NCBI GenBank assembly: GCA_902780865.1
Contig: CACZHC010000007.1
Span: 1-39,756, forward strand
Reading direction: 5' to 3'
DNA: 39,756 bases
Source of the DNA: an uncultured bacterium
Lineage (GTDB): Bacteria; Verrucomicrobiota; Kiritimatiellia; RFP12; UBA1067
Every line of letters starts with the position of its first letter. Position 1 is the stretch's first letter. The notes under the pieces were generated by a model. It was not told where the DNA came from, made no database searches, and saw only the letters and a list, made by a program, of their open reading frames with translations. Shown here piece after piece: positions 15,739-24,591 of the stretch. Both the position numbers and the translations under genes were made by a program.

Positions 15739-16322
15739 TACCCTATATTCCCGATCGTCGAGCCCGACGCGTCAAGCGCCTTCCTCACGAGCTTCGACGC
15801 AGTGGAGAAGGAATTGTCTCGCTTGGAGACATACGAGTTCAGCGAAACCGTGTCCTGCTTTAGCTCGTTGTCCTCCTTGTCGATCGCATACTGCACCGCG
15901 TTCTGCGCGTTCATCAGGTCACGGCGAGTCGTGTAGCACAGCTTTACGCCAAGTCCCCCGAGGTCAATTTCCGTTATGCTGATGGACACGCCGTATTTCG
16001 CCGCAGTCGCCTTGGCGTCTGCGAGAGACGGCATGTTGGCCGTGGTGTCGCCGCTCTCCTGTTCCTTGGTCTTGAGCGTGGCGTAGGCCTCGTTCAGGAT
16101 GGCCATCACCGTGCCGAGATCATCGAGCTTGCGCATGCGCTGGCGGACGACCTCGGAGTATGCGCTGAGCGCCTTCTCGATCGCCACGGCCTCCTTGAAC
16201 GATGCGGCGGAAAGAGCGGCGGCATAGTCCTTGCCGGCGACGCCGTTCACGGTGTAGGAGTACTGCTCCACGCCGTAGACGGACGCTCCTGCTATCGGAT
16301 TTTGCTCGATCATGTTTGCCAT
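15738..16322 (-). CDS. EspA/SseB-like T3SS filament or tip protein, paralog 4
   Basis: A 194-residue paralog and first gene of the filament operon. It has 'YSYTVNGVAGKDYAAALSAA', a long helix 'EAVAIEKALSAYSEVVRQRM' followed by 'RKLDDLGTVMAILNEAYATL', and a C-terminal 'KQDTVSLNSYVSKRDNSFST' then 'ASKLVRKAL'. All four paralogs share this RD-x-S/A-F/Y-S/D end. ATG 16322 has GGAGGTG upstream and an extended -10 promoter about 45 bases further up. No membrane segment or signal peptide is seen. The predicted role is a secreted filament or tip subunit. Confidence 0.62.
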   Translation of the reverse strand: MANMIEQNPIAGASVYGVEQYSYTVNGVAGKDYAAALSAASFKEAVAIEKALSAYSEVVRQRMRKLDDLGTVMAILNEAYATLKTKEQESGDTTANMPSLADAKATAAKYGVSISITEIDLGGLGVKLCYTTRRDLMNAQNAVQYAIDKEDNELKQDTVSLNSYVSKRDNSFSTASKLVRKALDASGSTIGNIG

Positions 16323-16362
16323 ACTGCCGCACCTCCAGTCACAGCTTCAGCTTTCGGCTCGT

Positions 16363-16371
16363 ATTATAGCA
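16363..16371 (-). promoter_or_regulatory. Extended -10 promoter of the filament operon
   Basis: Minus-strand TGCTATAAT (TGnTATAAT consensus) lies 41 bases before ATG 16322. No good -35 box is visible at 17 bases, as is common for extended -10 promoters. The 30-bp T3SS element is absent, so the filament genes seem to be controlled differently from the effectors and translocators. Confidence 0.6.
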
Positions 16372-16395
16372 TACTCTTTCAGCGGAAATCCATAC

Positions 16396-16420
16396 AAAAA
16401 AGTCGGGACCGACATTTTTT
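16396..16420. terminator. Bidirectional terminator at the left edge of the accessory block
   Basis: AAAAAA, then the short inverted repeat GTCGG-GA-CCGAC, then ATTTTTT. The stem is short (5 bp), but T-runs exist in both directions. It separates the filament operon promoter from the accessory block and directly abuts the repeat element at 16415. Confidence 0.5.
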
Positions 16421-16703
16421 AGACAATGCGCCACATGAGCGGGCCTTTTCGACCTTCCATCGTCCGTCAGACAGCAACCCCTCGTCCACGCTCCGACCAC
16501 CTCCTCCATGTCCCATCCGCCATTCATCCATCCTTCCAACCGCTACACAACCATTTCCCCAACCATCCAACAACCACTCCAACCATAACCCAACCACGAC
16601 TCAACCATCCTTCGTGTCGAATCCAAGAACGATTTCGACTCAACCATCCATATTCGTGATTCTCCAACTTCAACCGCAAAACAGCGCGGCAGAACTGCCG
16701 CGC
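16415..16703 (+). repeat. Left copy of a complex inverted boundary repeat
   Basis: The gap 16323-16704 has no gene. From 16415 it holds: a T-run; a block of about 75 bp (16421-16497, beginning AGACAATGCGCCACATGAGC) that recurs almost identically on the opposite strand at 32270-32346; about 110 bp of irregular CAACCA/CCATCC repeats; a second block (about 16610-16640, GTGTCGAATCCAAGAACG) that recurs inverted near 31850-31880; and a terminal hairpin. The same order in inverted orientation appears at the other end of the carbohydrate-enzyme block. Confidence 0.85.
16684..16703 (-). terminator. Hairpin after the DUF2235 gene
   Basis: Perfect inverted repeat GCGCGGCAG-AA-CTGCCGCGC immediately after the stop codon at 16705. 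It is followed on the minus strand by TGTTTTGC, a weak T-run. It probably ends the hydrolase transcript. Similar GCGGCA...TGCCGC hairpins lie at 17535-17550 and near 32125. Confidence 0.55.
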
Positions 16704-16704
16704 A

Positions 16705-17475
16705 TCAAAGTCCTTTACACGCGAAGTGCAGTCTGATTCGGGGGAGAGTGCGGCGGGCGCGGTCGAACGCGCCCCAGAGATTGGAGGATTCACCATGGGG
16801 GTCGTGGAGAACGACGGCTGTGGAGTCGAGCTTTTGCGAGAGGCGGGAGGCGCGCCTGAGACGCAGTCCCTCTCGCTTCGCCCCTGCCGCGATCCATGCG
16901 AGAGCAAGGTCGGCGACAAGGTGATTGTCGTCGTAAAGTCCGCCGACATCGCTATGGCTGCCGGGGAAAAGCATTTCAACAACCTGCCCTTTGTCGCCTT
17001 TGAGCGGGACATACTGAAAGAACTTCCGCGTCTCGTCACGCGAAACGGCATGCCGCGCCTTCTTGACATTGCGCGGACAATCTGCCGCGACATCCAGCCC
17101 GATGGTAGCGTCAACTGTGTCCCACAATCCAAGATAGTCAACCTCGACGCAAAGCTTGTCGAGCCACGCCGCGAAGTGCCGCGCAATGAGAGCGCCGCGT
17201 GAAAAGCCGAAGAGGAAAACTTTCGTCGCTATGCCATCTTTCGGCAGCGTCTCGTAGTTCGCCTCGAACCACCGCCGCGCGTCGCGAAAGATGGCCTGCC
17301 AGTCGGAACCGGCAATCTTGCCGCAGAGGTACGAACCCAAGCGAGTCCCAGGGCCGGCTTCAAGGTGGAGCTTTTGCCGCACATCGTCCACGCAGATGTC
17401 GCGTAGCCGCGTCACGTTCGTTACCTTGCCCGCGACGCCCTGACCCGTACCCTCGAAGAAAAGACAAATGTTCAA
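16705..17475 (-). CDS. DUF2235-family alpha/beta hydrolase (Tle1-like)
   Basis: A 256-residue predicted hydrolase. Family signatures are the N-terminal 'NICLFFEGTGQGV', the nucleophile elbow GFSRG with Ser92 ('FLFGFSRGALIARHF'), 'YLGLWDTVDATIG', and 'FPGSHSDVGG' (170-179), which carries the catalytic Asp region. The family includes the Tle1 phospholipase effectors of type VI secretion and many uncharacterised proteins. At 256 residues this is a short, stand-alone catalytic domain. The only start that keeps the whole domain is TTG 17475, with no clear ribosome binding site. It is the first gene inside the left boundary repeat. Substrate is unknown. Confidence 0.8.
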   Translation of the reverse strand: MNICLFFEGTGQGVAGKVTNVTRLRDICVDDVRQKLHLEAGPGTRLGSYLCGKIAGSDWQAIFRDARRWFEANYETLPKDGIATKVFLFGFSRGALIARHFAAWLDKLCVEVDYLGLWDTVDATIGLDVAADCPRNVKKARHAVSRDETRKFFQYVPLKGDKGQVVEMLFPGSHSDVGGLYDDNHLVADLALAWIAAGAKREGLRLRRASRLSQKLDSTAVVLHDPHGESSNLWGAFDRARRTLPRIRLHFACKGL

Positions 17476-17534
17476 TTCTTAAATCTAATCTTAAATCGTA
17501 AAAAACTTTTGCGGCGGAGAAACAAGACGGAAAC

Positions 17535-17550
17535 GCGGCAGATTTGCCGC
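17535..17550. repeat. GCGGCAGATTTGCCGC hairpin
   Basis: Perfect short inverted repeat in the 121-base gap 17476-17597. It is followed by GACGCTCTGACCCATGCC, which resembles the first codons of the DUF2235 gene (17425-17445), possibly a remnant copy. No gene is seen in this gap. Confidence 0.6.
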
Positions 17551-17597
17551 GACGCTCTGACCCATGCCAATCTTCATTCTGTTTGTTGCTGCCATGT

Positions 17598-18263
17598 TTA
17601 TTTACTGTGGTAATTTACTGTGGCAATCAGGTCTGACCCTTTTTGCTCCCAGTCGTCGTCACGCAGCCGAAGATCCCTTCGCTCTCCGCAGTATATGCTG
17701 GTGCGCACGACATCTGCGGCAATGCCCGCCTCCCAGGAAGAGTCGGTATCTACCAACTCGGCGCAACCGTCGGAGTAGTAGACCGCCAAGTGAAGCCGCG
17801 CCCTCTGCGGGGCTCGCCATGCAGAGTCGTAGTCCCGCCAATCAGGCCCGTATCCGGGAGCAAGCTGCACCCCTACTACATTCGTCCCCTCCGTTACCAG
17901 TTTCGTGACGTCGATCCTGTCATAGCGGATCTTGTCGAGATATTCGCTCCAGCCCGGCGACAGATACGACCTGTCGGCGCACGCTCCATTCAGGTAAAGC
18001 CGGTATGCGCCGAGCCCGCAGACGGAAGCCACCGCACGGACGACAGTCTTGCCGGCAGGGACCGTGAACCTCCGGCGAAAACGGTAAGATCCGGCAAACG
18101 CGCATTCTCCCTTTTCATACGCCCCGTCGTGTTCGCTGGGATGGACAATCCACCTCGAACTCCCCCAGTCGTCAGAATCTGGCGCCAAACACGGCACCTT
18201 GGCAAACGACGGACTACAGGCACAAATCGCCGCCGCGAGAATTGTTCCGCATAGCGTTCTCAT
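17598..18263 (-). pseudogene. Truncated GH78 alpha-L-rhamnosidase (N-terminal domains only)
   Basis: A 221-residue product with a signal peptide ('LCGTILAAAICACSPSFA') and the accessory N-terminal domains of GH78 enzymes: 'YRFRRRFTVPAGKTVVRAVA', 'YRLYLNGACAD', 'SPGWSEYLDKIRYDRIDVTK' and 'NVVGVQLAPGYG'. It stops before any catalytic (alpha/alpha)6 domain. The intact neighbour at 20118-22589 has the same module plus catalytic domain. The last 15 codons coincide with a GGGTCAGACC-type repeat of the kind linked to REP elements, so the 3' part was probably lost by a repeat-associated deletion. It could still make a carbohydrate-binding fragment, but most likely it is a remnant. Confidence 0.75.
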
Positions 18264-18482
18264 TTCTCAATTTCCTTTCTGTATCCTTGTTCGCCCCATC
18301 CTCCGTGTTTCAGACTTCAGAATACTCAAAGAGGTGGTTTACAAGCGTTTCGTGAGGCTTGTCCCCACGGGTTCTGAAAAATCAGCGTTTCTCGGGGCCC
18401 GCCGCTTTCAAAAGCAACTTGAACGTATCACATCGAGCGTATCACTAGGGTCCCTCACCGCACCCCTAGGGTTTTGTCATGA

Positions 18483-18491
18483 ATTATAGCA
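18483..18491 (-). promoter_or_regulatory. Extended -10 promoter in the gap after the GH10 gene
   Basis: Minus-strand TGCTATAAT about 220 bases upstream of the truncated rhamnosidase gene. The rest of the 232-base gap (18264-18495) holds no gene. It includes a CCCTAGGGG-type palindromic patch and a GGGGACAAGCC stretch. Confidence 0.45.
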
Positions 18492-18495
18492 AAAA

Positions 18496-20121
18496 TCACT
18501 TTACCTCAACCATCTTCGTCCGTTTTGAGCCGTCAGTCGCTTTCCACGTCAGGCAATAGCGGCCCCGGAACCCGCGGAATCGGACAATGCCGTTTTCTTC
18601 CGCTTTCACCTCGCATGTCGTATGCCATTCGTGGTTGATGAGTTCGTCAAGCGCCAGATAGGCGGGCTTCTTCTCCATGTCGCGCGCGAAGAGACCAGAA
18701 ACCAGCGGTTCGCCCGCCACTCCCGCGCCATCGACAGTGTTCCACCACGTGATGCCCGTCGTGGCCGGATGTGAAAACCACGCCCGATAGATGTTGCGCA
18801 CGAGAATCGCCTGGATGTCGCGACTCTTCGCGTCCACGCCAGGTGCGGCTATCGTAACCTCTGACACGTGTATCGGGCGGCCCGTGTGCGCCATCATGTC
18901 GAGACGGGCGCGTATAGCCTGCGGCGTTCCTACCCAGTTAACATCCGTTGCACCGTTGGCAAGACGCATGCAGTCATTGGTGTTAAAGATGTGCATCTGG
19001 CAACCCACGAGATCGATGCGCGTGCCTGCGTCGCAAAGTTGCCTTACCTGTTCCAAAAACGACTCGTTGATCTTATAGTCGTTGATGGCGAGACGCGCCG
19101 AGGCGGGAAATGCCTCCTTCGCATCGAGAAGCGCATGGAGCGGATAGTCGCCCGGCATCAATCCGTAACTGCTAAACCAGACTGGCAGACCGGTCTGCGA
19201 CTTGCGGTAGCGAACCCAGTCCTGCACACTCTCGTTCACCACGTCCCAAGAATCCACGACATCTCCGAACGCTCTCGCCACGTCAAATACTCGCTTGCGG
19301 AAGAGACGTCGCATGTTAGCCGTGAAGACGGGAATCTTGGCAGCGAATGCGCTTTCGTCGAGACCGCTCTTCATCATCTTCGGATAGGCGCTACACCACT
19401 CCTTCACCCACTTGCCCATGTAGCCAAAACGCCAGTTCTGACCGCATGGTTCCCAGCCGAGATGCGCAGAACGGCGCGGGATGCCAATCTCGTCTACGAC
19501 GCGTTTTTCGTTTTCTGGGCAATACCAGTCATATATCCAGTACGGCTTGGCATTGCCCCAGACGAGAATATGGCCGTGTATCGCAATGTCCTTCGACTTC
19601 AAGAAGTCAATGACAGGGCCGGGTGCCGGGCGGCGCCAGTAACGTTCGCGCATCGCCTCGTCACGCGTAAGCGCATTCCAATAGCGCTCTGTGTCGGAGT
19701 AGTCGCCGCCGAAGCGGAATGCGCCCGGAGTCGGCTCGTGGTCGATCCAATAGAACGATACCGTCGCCTGGTTGAAAAGGCCTCCGGCACCATAGCTCGC
19801 CTTGTATGCTGCGTTGCATTCCTTCGAGCCAAGCTGGTTGAAGTTGAAGATGTGGGCACCGAAGCGGAAATCGTGCGACATCTGCTCTACATGAACGACT
19901 GCGCCCGCCGGGGCATCAACCTCAAACTCGCCGTCAGCCTTTCGATTCGCCTCGATGTCGGCGTCGATACGCGCCTGCTCTTCGGCGTTCCAGATGTTCC
20001 AGTAATCCTCGCTCACGACAGACGGATCGCACCCGGAAGGCACGCCCCGCTTCGGAGCTTCTGCCCATGCACCAGATGCCAGCGCGGCCAGGACCGCCGC
20101 CATCGCCATTCTGTTTCTCAT
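18496..20121 (-). CDS. GH10 endo-1,4-beta-xylanase, secreted
   Basis: A 541-residue enzyme with a signal peptide (about residues 1-20, 'MAAVLAALASGAWA'). The GH10 barrel has 'IHGHILVWGNAKPYW', the acid/base Glu297 in 'DVVNES', and the nucleophile Glu421 in 'HVSEVTI', plus 'GITWWNTVDG' near the end. GH10 enzymes cut beta-1,4-xylan. An N-terminal region of about 50-110 residues and a short C-terminal beta domain ('CEVKAEENGIVRFRGFRGRY') flank the barrel. It starts at ATG 20121, overlapping the GH78 stop as ATGA with GGAGG upstream, so the two are co-translated. It is the last gene of the GH16-to-GH10 operon. Confidence 0.93.
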   Translation of the reverse strand: MRNRMAMAAVLAALASGAWAEAPKRGVPSGCDPSVVSEDYWNIWNAEEQARIDADIEANRKADGEFEVDAPAGAVVHVEQMSHDFRFGAHIFNFNQLGSKECNAAYKASYGAGGLFNQATVSFYWIDHEPTPGAFRFGGDYSDTERYWNALTRDEAMRERYWRRPAPGPVIDFLKSKDIAIHGHILVWGNAKPYWIYDWYCPENEKRVVDEIGIPRRSAHLGWEPCGQNWRFGYMGKWVKEWCSAYPKMMKSGLDESAFAAKIPVFTANMRRLFRKRVFDVARAFGDVVDSWDVVNESVQDWVRYRKSQTGLPVWFSSYGLMPGDYPLHALLDAKEAFPASARLAINDYKINESFLEQVRQLCDAGTRIDLVGCQMHIFNTNDCMRLANGATDVNWVGTPQAIRARLDMMAHTGRPIHVSEVTIAAPGVDAKSRDIQAILVRNIYRAWFSHPATTGITWWNTVDGAGVAGEPLVSGLFARDMEKKPAYLALDELINHEWHTTCEVKAEENGIVRFRGFRGRYCLTWKATDGSKRTKMVEVK

Positions 20122-22589
20122 TTCGCCACCTCCTTGCTTTTAAATGTCTTATTGCCTTTGCCATCCGGAACTGCCGCCATAAGTTCCTGTAACCCCATCC
20201 TATGGCCCATCGTAAGGGGCTTTCCGGACTGTTGGCTCGCAAGAACTACACCAGCAAGGCGGAACACATACTCGCCTCCCGAATGAAGAATGTGTTCGTG
20301 CAATCCCGCTTTGTCGGGAAACGGCAATACAACCCTCGCGACAGTCTCGGAAGGAATCGACACCTTCAATTCGATTTCGTTCCCACTTCGCTGCCATTCA
20401 CTCGAAATCTTGCCGCGAGGAGTCTCGACAGAACACTTAACCCAATCAAGTGCATCAATGCAGTCCGGCGCAATGACAACATGTTGAAAACCAGGTTTTA
20501 CCGGAATTGGAACGGCTGCAGTTGACCCTTCCCTTTCCTCAAGTCGAATGCCGCCGAGATACTGGTATGCCCAACATGCAAAGTCGCCAAACATAATGTG
20601 GTTGCGTGAGGCGCCAGTCCACCAGTCCTCCCAAAGCGCCGTGCCGCCAGAGTCTTTCATATGCATGAAACCAGGGGATCCTTTCGCCTTTAGCATCTTG
20701 AAAGCAAGGTCACTTCTCCCCATACGGCTCAGCGCCCGAAATACGTGCTTGGATCCTACAAGACCTCCGTCAAATCTGTCTCCCGCCCTATGAACTGCCG
20801 CGACAAGTCTTTTGCAAACCTCAGTCCGTTCCGCATCGGACACGAGTCCGAAGTTCAGCGCAACCGCAGATTCAGTCTGACGCCCTTTGCCATAGACTCC
20901 GTTACCATGGCAATGGACGGCGTTAAACTGCTCCTTGGCCTTCTGTGCCAATGCATCATACCGCGCCGCATCCGCGCGCAATCCCTTAACTCGCGCCGAT
21001 TCCGCAACAATCCTCAAGACGGCGTAATGATAGGCCGTTCCGACGAAATCGACGTCAACAAAAGCATCATCGCCACAATAGCTGCCATTTGTCGGAATCC
21101 AGTCGCCCAGACCGTGACACACCATGCCGTTCTTGCCAAGATGGGATTGTTCATAATCCGCAAAACGCCGCATTGTTTCGTAGCAAGCCCCAAGCCCATT
21201 TGTATTGCCACGATAGACATAGAGATTCCATGGCACTACCGCCACGGCACCGCCCCATACCGGCCCGTAGCCAAGGCCGCCAGTCTTCTCTTCATAACCC
21301 CAGCCGCCAGTCGGCACAACGCCTGGGATGTTCCCGTCTTCGCGTTGCGCATCTGCAAGGTCGCTGCACCACTTGACGTATGCCGCCGTGTTCTCGTAGG
21401 CATACTGCGCAAACTCGCTTGCAATCTGCGCATCGGCAGTCCAGCCATTCTTTTCGCGGTGGGGGCAGTCAGTCGGTACGCCATCCGTGAAATTGGCCTT
21501 GTACGCGCGATCTACCATCTTCATAAGCGCGTTGAAGTCTTTGTCGGAACACTCGAAAGACCCGATCTTTGCAAAGTCAGTATGCACTTCACAGGCAACG
21601 GCGTTGGGCTGATCTTCAATTCCACTTACCCATACATACCGAAAGCCCTTGTATGTGAAGCGGGGCTCGTAAACATCGGATCCGCTGCCGGAAAGCACAA
21701 ACCGATCCTGCTGCATCGCGCCACCAGAAATGACGTTAGTCGATCCATGCGCAAAATTGAAGCAATCGATGGCGCGAGCATTTTCAGGCCATATCAGCTT
21801 GCTGCCAAAGCGAGGCACGTCTTTCCGTTCGATGCGGACTGCCGGCTCGCCACCAGGAGAAACCCTCTCGTCGTAGCGTATCGTAACGACATCCCCGCGC
21901 TTGCCCCCGCTTAGCGAGATTCTCGCCCAACCTGCTACATCTTCCCCAAAGTCGAACATCCACCCTCCCGCGACAGGACGCCATACACGAACCGGCTCAA
22001 CAAGGCGCACAACTCTTGATGGCGGGAAATCTGCCTTTACAAGCTTTCCCGACGGCCCTTTCACCTCGACAGCCCTCCCTCCAGTATGACTTCGCGGCAG
22101 CACAAATCCCGGATCTATTATTTCGCCTTCTCGAAAGTCATCCCATACTATCGGACTTTGCGCAACGCGCCATGTCCCATCAGTTCCGACAGTGCGCCGC
22201 GAACCGTCTGCGAACACGACCTCTATCTCAGCCCACAGGCATGGTTGACAACGCCATTTGTCCAGGTGATTATGCCACGCCGAAATCGTCCGCTGGTCAT
22301 ACCATCCGTGTCCAAGCAAAACTGTCAAATTATGCCTACCACTTTCAATGGCAAGTGGATATTCTCGAAAGTAAACGCGCTTCGTATAGTCCGTAGGCGC
22401 AGGATCGAGAACTGCATCTCCAATCCGTCGGCCATCAAGCAACGCCTCATAGAATCCAGGCGCGGCTATGCGAAGCGATGCCGACTCCACCTTTCCAGTG
22501 ACAATGAAGTCTTTCGCAAGGGCCGAACTCTCGCATTTCGGCGCAACGATCCACGCCGCAGACAGAATGCCTATGAACCAACTGCACAC
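20118..22589 (-). CDS. GH78 alpha-L-rhamnosidase, secreted
   Basis: Full-length enzyme that releases terminal alpha-L-rhamnose from pectin side chains or glycosides. It has an N-terminal hydrophobic signal ('FIGILSAAWIVA'), beta domains ('YEALLDGRRIGDAVLDPAPT', 'HNLTVLLGHGWYDQRT'), then the (alpha/alpha)6 catalytic domain. 'DCPHREKNGWTAD' carries the Asp/Glu/Asp triad spacing of GH78 (0, +5, +12), and the Glu in 'TALWEDWW' is the likely base. The frame is open to 22697, but that part overlaps the beta-helix gene. I chose GTG 22589, 12 bases after GGGAGG; an unusual ATT at 22613 would give a better signal-peptide n-region. So the start is uncertain, the enzyme is not. Confidence 0.93.
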   Translation of the reverse strand: MCSWFIGILSAAWIVAPKCESSALAKDFIVTGKVESASLRIAAPGFYEALLDGRRIGDAVLDPAPTDYTKRVYFREYPLAIESGRHNLTVLLGHGWYDQRTISAWHNHLDKWRCQPCLWAEIEVVFADGSRRTVGTDGTWRVAQSPIVWDDFREGEIIDPGFVLPRSHTGGRAVEVKGPSGKLVKADFPPSRVVRLVEPVRVWRPVAGGWMFDFGEDVAGWARISLSGGKRGDVVTIRYDERVSPGGEPAVRIERKDVPRFGSKLIWPENARAIDCFNFAHGSTNVISGGAMQQDRFVLSGSGSDVYEPRFTYKGFRYVWVSGIEDQPNAVACEVHTDFAKIGSFECSDKDFNALMKMVDRAYKANFTDGVPTDCPHREKNGWTADAQIASEFAQYAYENTAAYVKWCSDLADAQREDGNIPGVVPTGGWGYEEKTGGLGYGPVWGGAVAVVPWNLYVYRGNTNGLGACYETMRRFADYEQSHLGKNGMVCHGLGDWIPTNGSYCGDDAFVDVDFVGTAYHYAVLRIVAESARVKGLRADAARYDALAQKAKEQFNAVHCHGNGVYGKGRQTESAVALNFGLVSDAERTEVCKRLVAAVHRAGDRFDGGLVGSKHVFRALSRMGRSDLAFKMLKAKGSPGFMHMKDSGGTALWEDWWTGASRNHIMFGDFACWAYQYLGGIRLEEREGSTAAVPIPVKPGFQHVVIAPDCIDALDWVKCSVETPRGKISSEWQRSGNEIELKVSIPSETVARVVLPFPDKAGLHEHILHSGGEYVFRLAGVVLASQQSGKPLTMGHRMGLQELMAAVPDGKGNKTFKSKEVAK

Positions 22590-22614
22590 AGACGCGCACC
22601 GCCTCCCTCTAATT

Positions 22615-24582
22615 TCATTTCCCCTTGCTCCAGAACCTGCATGAATCGAGAAACAGAACTGGCTGAATGCCACGTATGGCGACCATGTGATCTTCAAATT
22701 TCCCGACAGATGGACGAGAGGTCTTCAACGTCCACATCCCACCTTCTGCACCCTGCGGAGACACCCATCCACTCTGCTCGCTTATCTTATCCTCGTTCCA
22801 CATTGTCGAGCCGTCGAAGGACGAGACGCGGACAGCACAGCGTTCATCGCCCTGCCCTTCCGCAACAATGACAAAACGGCATCCCTGAGGAACGAGGAAA
22901 AATCCTTCCGCACCGCCAGCAATGAAACTCTGCCCAGTTTCAGGCAGGTATAATGCAGTCGGGACGTTCGCGGATGACAGGACGAAGGCAAAACGTCCCG
23001 AGACTGAAAGTTGGTAAAAGCCCTCTTCTTGAATATCGACCACTATTTCACCATTCGGCGCGGGCAGTGTGCCTTCGGCAATCTTATGGCCGTCCTTCAT
23101 GGCCTTCACGGAAAAGCCCTTAGCCCCGTGGCCAAGCGATACAATGCGGCTTCCGAAAACCACCTTGCACGCCCCGTCCGTGTGGAACAAGTAGTTGGCG
23201 GCGCCGCGGACCCTGAACGGCGCAAGCGGCCTAGTTTCTCCTGGCGCATCGTCATGGACGACAACACAGACCGGTTCGAAGGGAACAAAGACGCTATGAA
23301 CATCCGGCGATGGTTCGCCGAAATACAACCTGCGCCAGTCCTCGCCAAGAACGAGCGTCCACTCGCCGCTGACGTCGCGGAAAGTCACCCTTCCCGAAAT
23401 ATCACGGACGCCAGACGGACGCCACGAGCAGTCCTGGCGGGTTATCCACTGTCGCGCCGAGTCAAAGTCGACTGTCATGCCATCGAAGAAAATGCCGTCA
23501 ATTGGCTCATCGCGCGACAGCAATGAAACGGCGGAACAGCAGTCGCGGATCGCGCAGTCATGGAACTCAAGCCGCACCGACGATAAAGGCTTGTTGAGAA
23601 CCTGAACGCCCATCTTGTTTGCTGAAAAGAGGCAGTTCGTCATCGTGACAAGCCCGCCGCGAGGCAGGTGATTGGCTCCCACAAAGGGGTTGGAAAACCT
23701 AAATCCGCGGACATTGCCGGAAAATCTGCAATTGACGACAGAAACGGAAATGGGCGGCGAAGTGGGACCGAGCGGTCCAAGCGCCACATCGATGCCGGAC
23801 CCAGCGTTACCCTCGCACACGCAGTCGCGCATGACGCAGTTGGTCACGACCTCCCACGAGTGGTTCGGCTCGAAGTCGATCCCGGCAGAAGGCCATGTCC
23901 CCTTCGTGTTGTTCATTGACGTCCGCTCAACAAGGAAACCATCGGCCGAAATGACGCTGATGCCCTGCCGGTAGTTCTTGTCGAGAGTGCAGTCGCGCAC
24001 GACAATGTTCCGGTTGGGTTCTTTGCTTTTTTCGTCCACGCCTACGTATATGCCATCGCCACCGGACTCGGAGATTGACATACCTTCAATCGTAAAGTCA
24101 GAGCAGGAGCGTAGGCTCAGCGCATGACGCCACTCACCCCTGGGGTACGGTGCGGCGTGGTAGTCCCAACGATTCATGCGCAGACCAGCCCCTTCGCTAC
24201 CGCGCAGCGTCACATTTTTCGCACGAAAATAGGTGAGCAGACAGGAGCCGCTATCGAGGAACTCGCCCTTCCTGGCTACAATCTCCGCACCGGGCTCGAA
24301 GACGATCGTCTGGTTCGAGGCACCGCGTAGCGGCCTCGAAATCCAAGGCGACTCCATTTTGTCGATGACGATGCGCCGTATTCCGGAAGAGAGCGCGGAT
24401 TGTAGAAACGCCGTGGAGTCTTCCGGATCGAACCCCCACCACGAGACGCGCGCCTCGGCAAGTTCACCTACGCGCGCCTTGGCAATTAGGTCTGGGCGGG
24501 GAACGACCACGTATGCCGACGCCGCCACGACATGCGCGATTGCCGCGAACGCACCGAAGCAAACAACCGCTCTTACGCACAT
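22615..24582 (-). CDS. Secreted right-handed beta-helix protein (pectate-lyase-like fold)
   Basis: A 655-residue protein with a signal peptide ('RAVVCFGAFAAIAHVVAASA'). Residues about 50-370 show repeated beta-helix coils: 'KNVTLRGSEGAGLRMN', 'SDFTIEGMSISESGGDGIYV', 'NIVVRDCTLDKNYRQGI', 'NCVMRDCVCEGNAGSGIDV' and 'LVTMTNCLFSANKMGVQVLN'. This fold is typical of polysaccharide lyases and GH28-like hydrolases. A beta-sandwich-like C-terminal part follows. I cannot assign a catalytic family. The preferred start is ATG 24582 rather than TTG 24588. It lies 10 bases after the autotransporter-repeat gene in the same operon. Confidence 0.82.
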   Translation of the reverse strand: MCVRAVVCFGAFAAIAHVVAASAYVVVPRPDLIAKARVGELAEARVSWWGFDPEDSTAFLQSALSSGIRRIVIDKMESPWISRPLRGASNQTIVFEPGAEIVARKGEFLDSGSCLLTYFRAKNVTLRGSEGAGLRMNRWDYHAAPYPRGEWRHALSLRSCSDFTIEGMSISESGGDGIYVGVDEKSKEPNRNIVVRDCTLDKNYRQGISVISADGFLVERTSMNNTKGTWPSAGIDFEPNHSWEVVTNCVMRDCVCEGNAGSGIDVALGPLGPTSPPISVSVVNCRFSGNVRGFRFSNPFVGANHLPRGGLVTMTNCLFSANKMGVQVLNKPLSSVRLEFHDCAIRDCCSAVSLLSRDEPIDGIFFDGMTVDFDSARQWITRQDCSWRPSGVRDISGRVTFRDVSGEWTLVLGEDWRRLYFGEPSPDVHSVFVPFEPVCVVVHDDAPGETRPLAPFRVRGAANYLFHTDGACKVVFGSRIVSLGHGAKGFSVKAMKDGHKIAEGTLPAPNGEIVVDIQEEGFYQLSVSGRFAFVLSSANVPTALYLPETGQSFIAGGAEGFFLVPQGCRFVIVAEGQGDERCAVRVSSFDGSTMWNEDKISEQSGWVSPQGAEGGMWTLKTSRPSVGKFEDHMVAIRGIQPVLFLDSCRFWSKGK

Positions 24583-24591
24583 GGTCAAACC

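Noticed and set aside
16500..16660. Possible CRISPR array in the AACCA repeats
   Set aside because: The units are short, irregular and lack constant-length repeats or spacers; there are no cas genes.
16705..17475. DUF2235 protein as a T3SS or type VI effector
   Set aside because: It resembles Tle1-type lipases, but it lies inside the accessory block, lacks the 30-bp element and has no VgrG/PAAR or chaperone neighbour, so an effector role is not supported.
20188..20215. TGTAACC on the plus strand as another copy of the 30-bp element
   Set aside because: No second TGTATACA-like box at 15 bases, and it is inside the GH78 gene.
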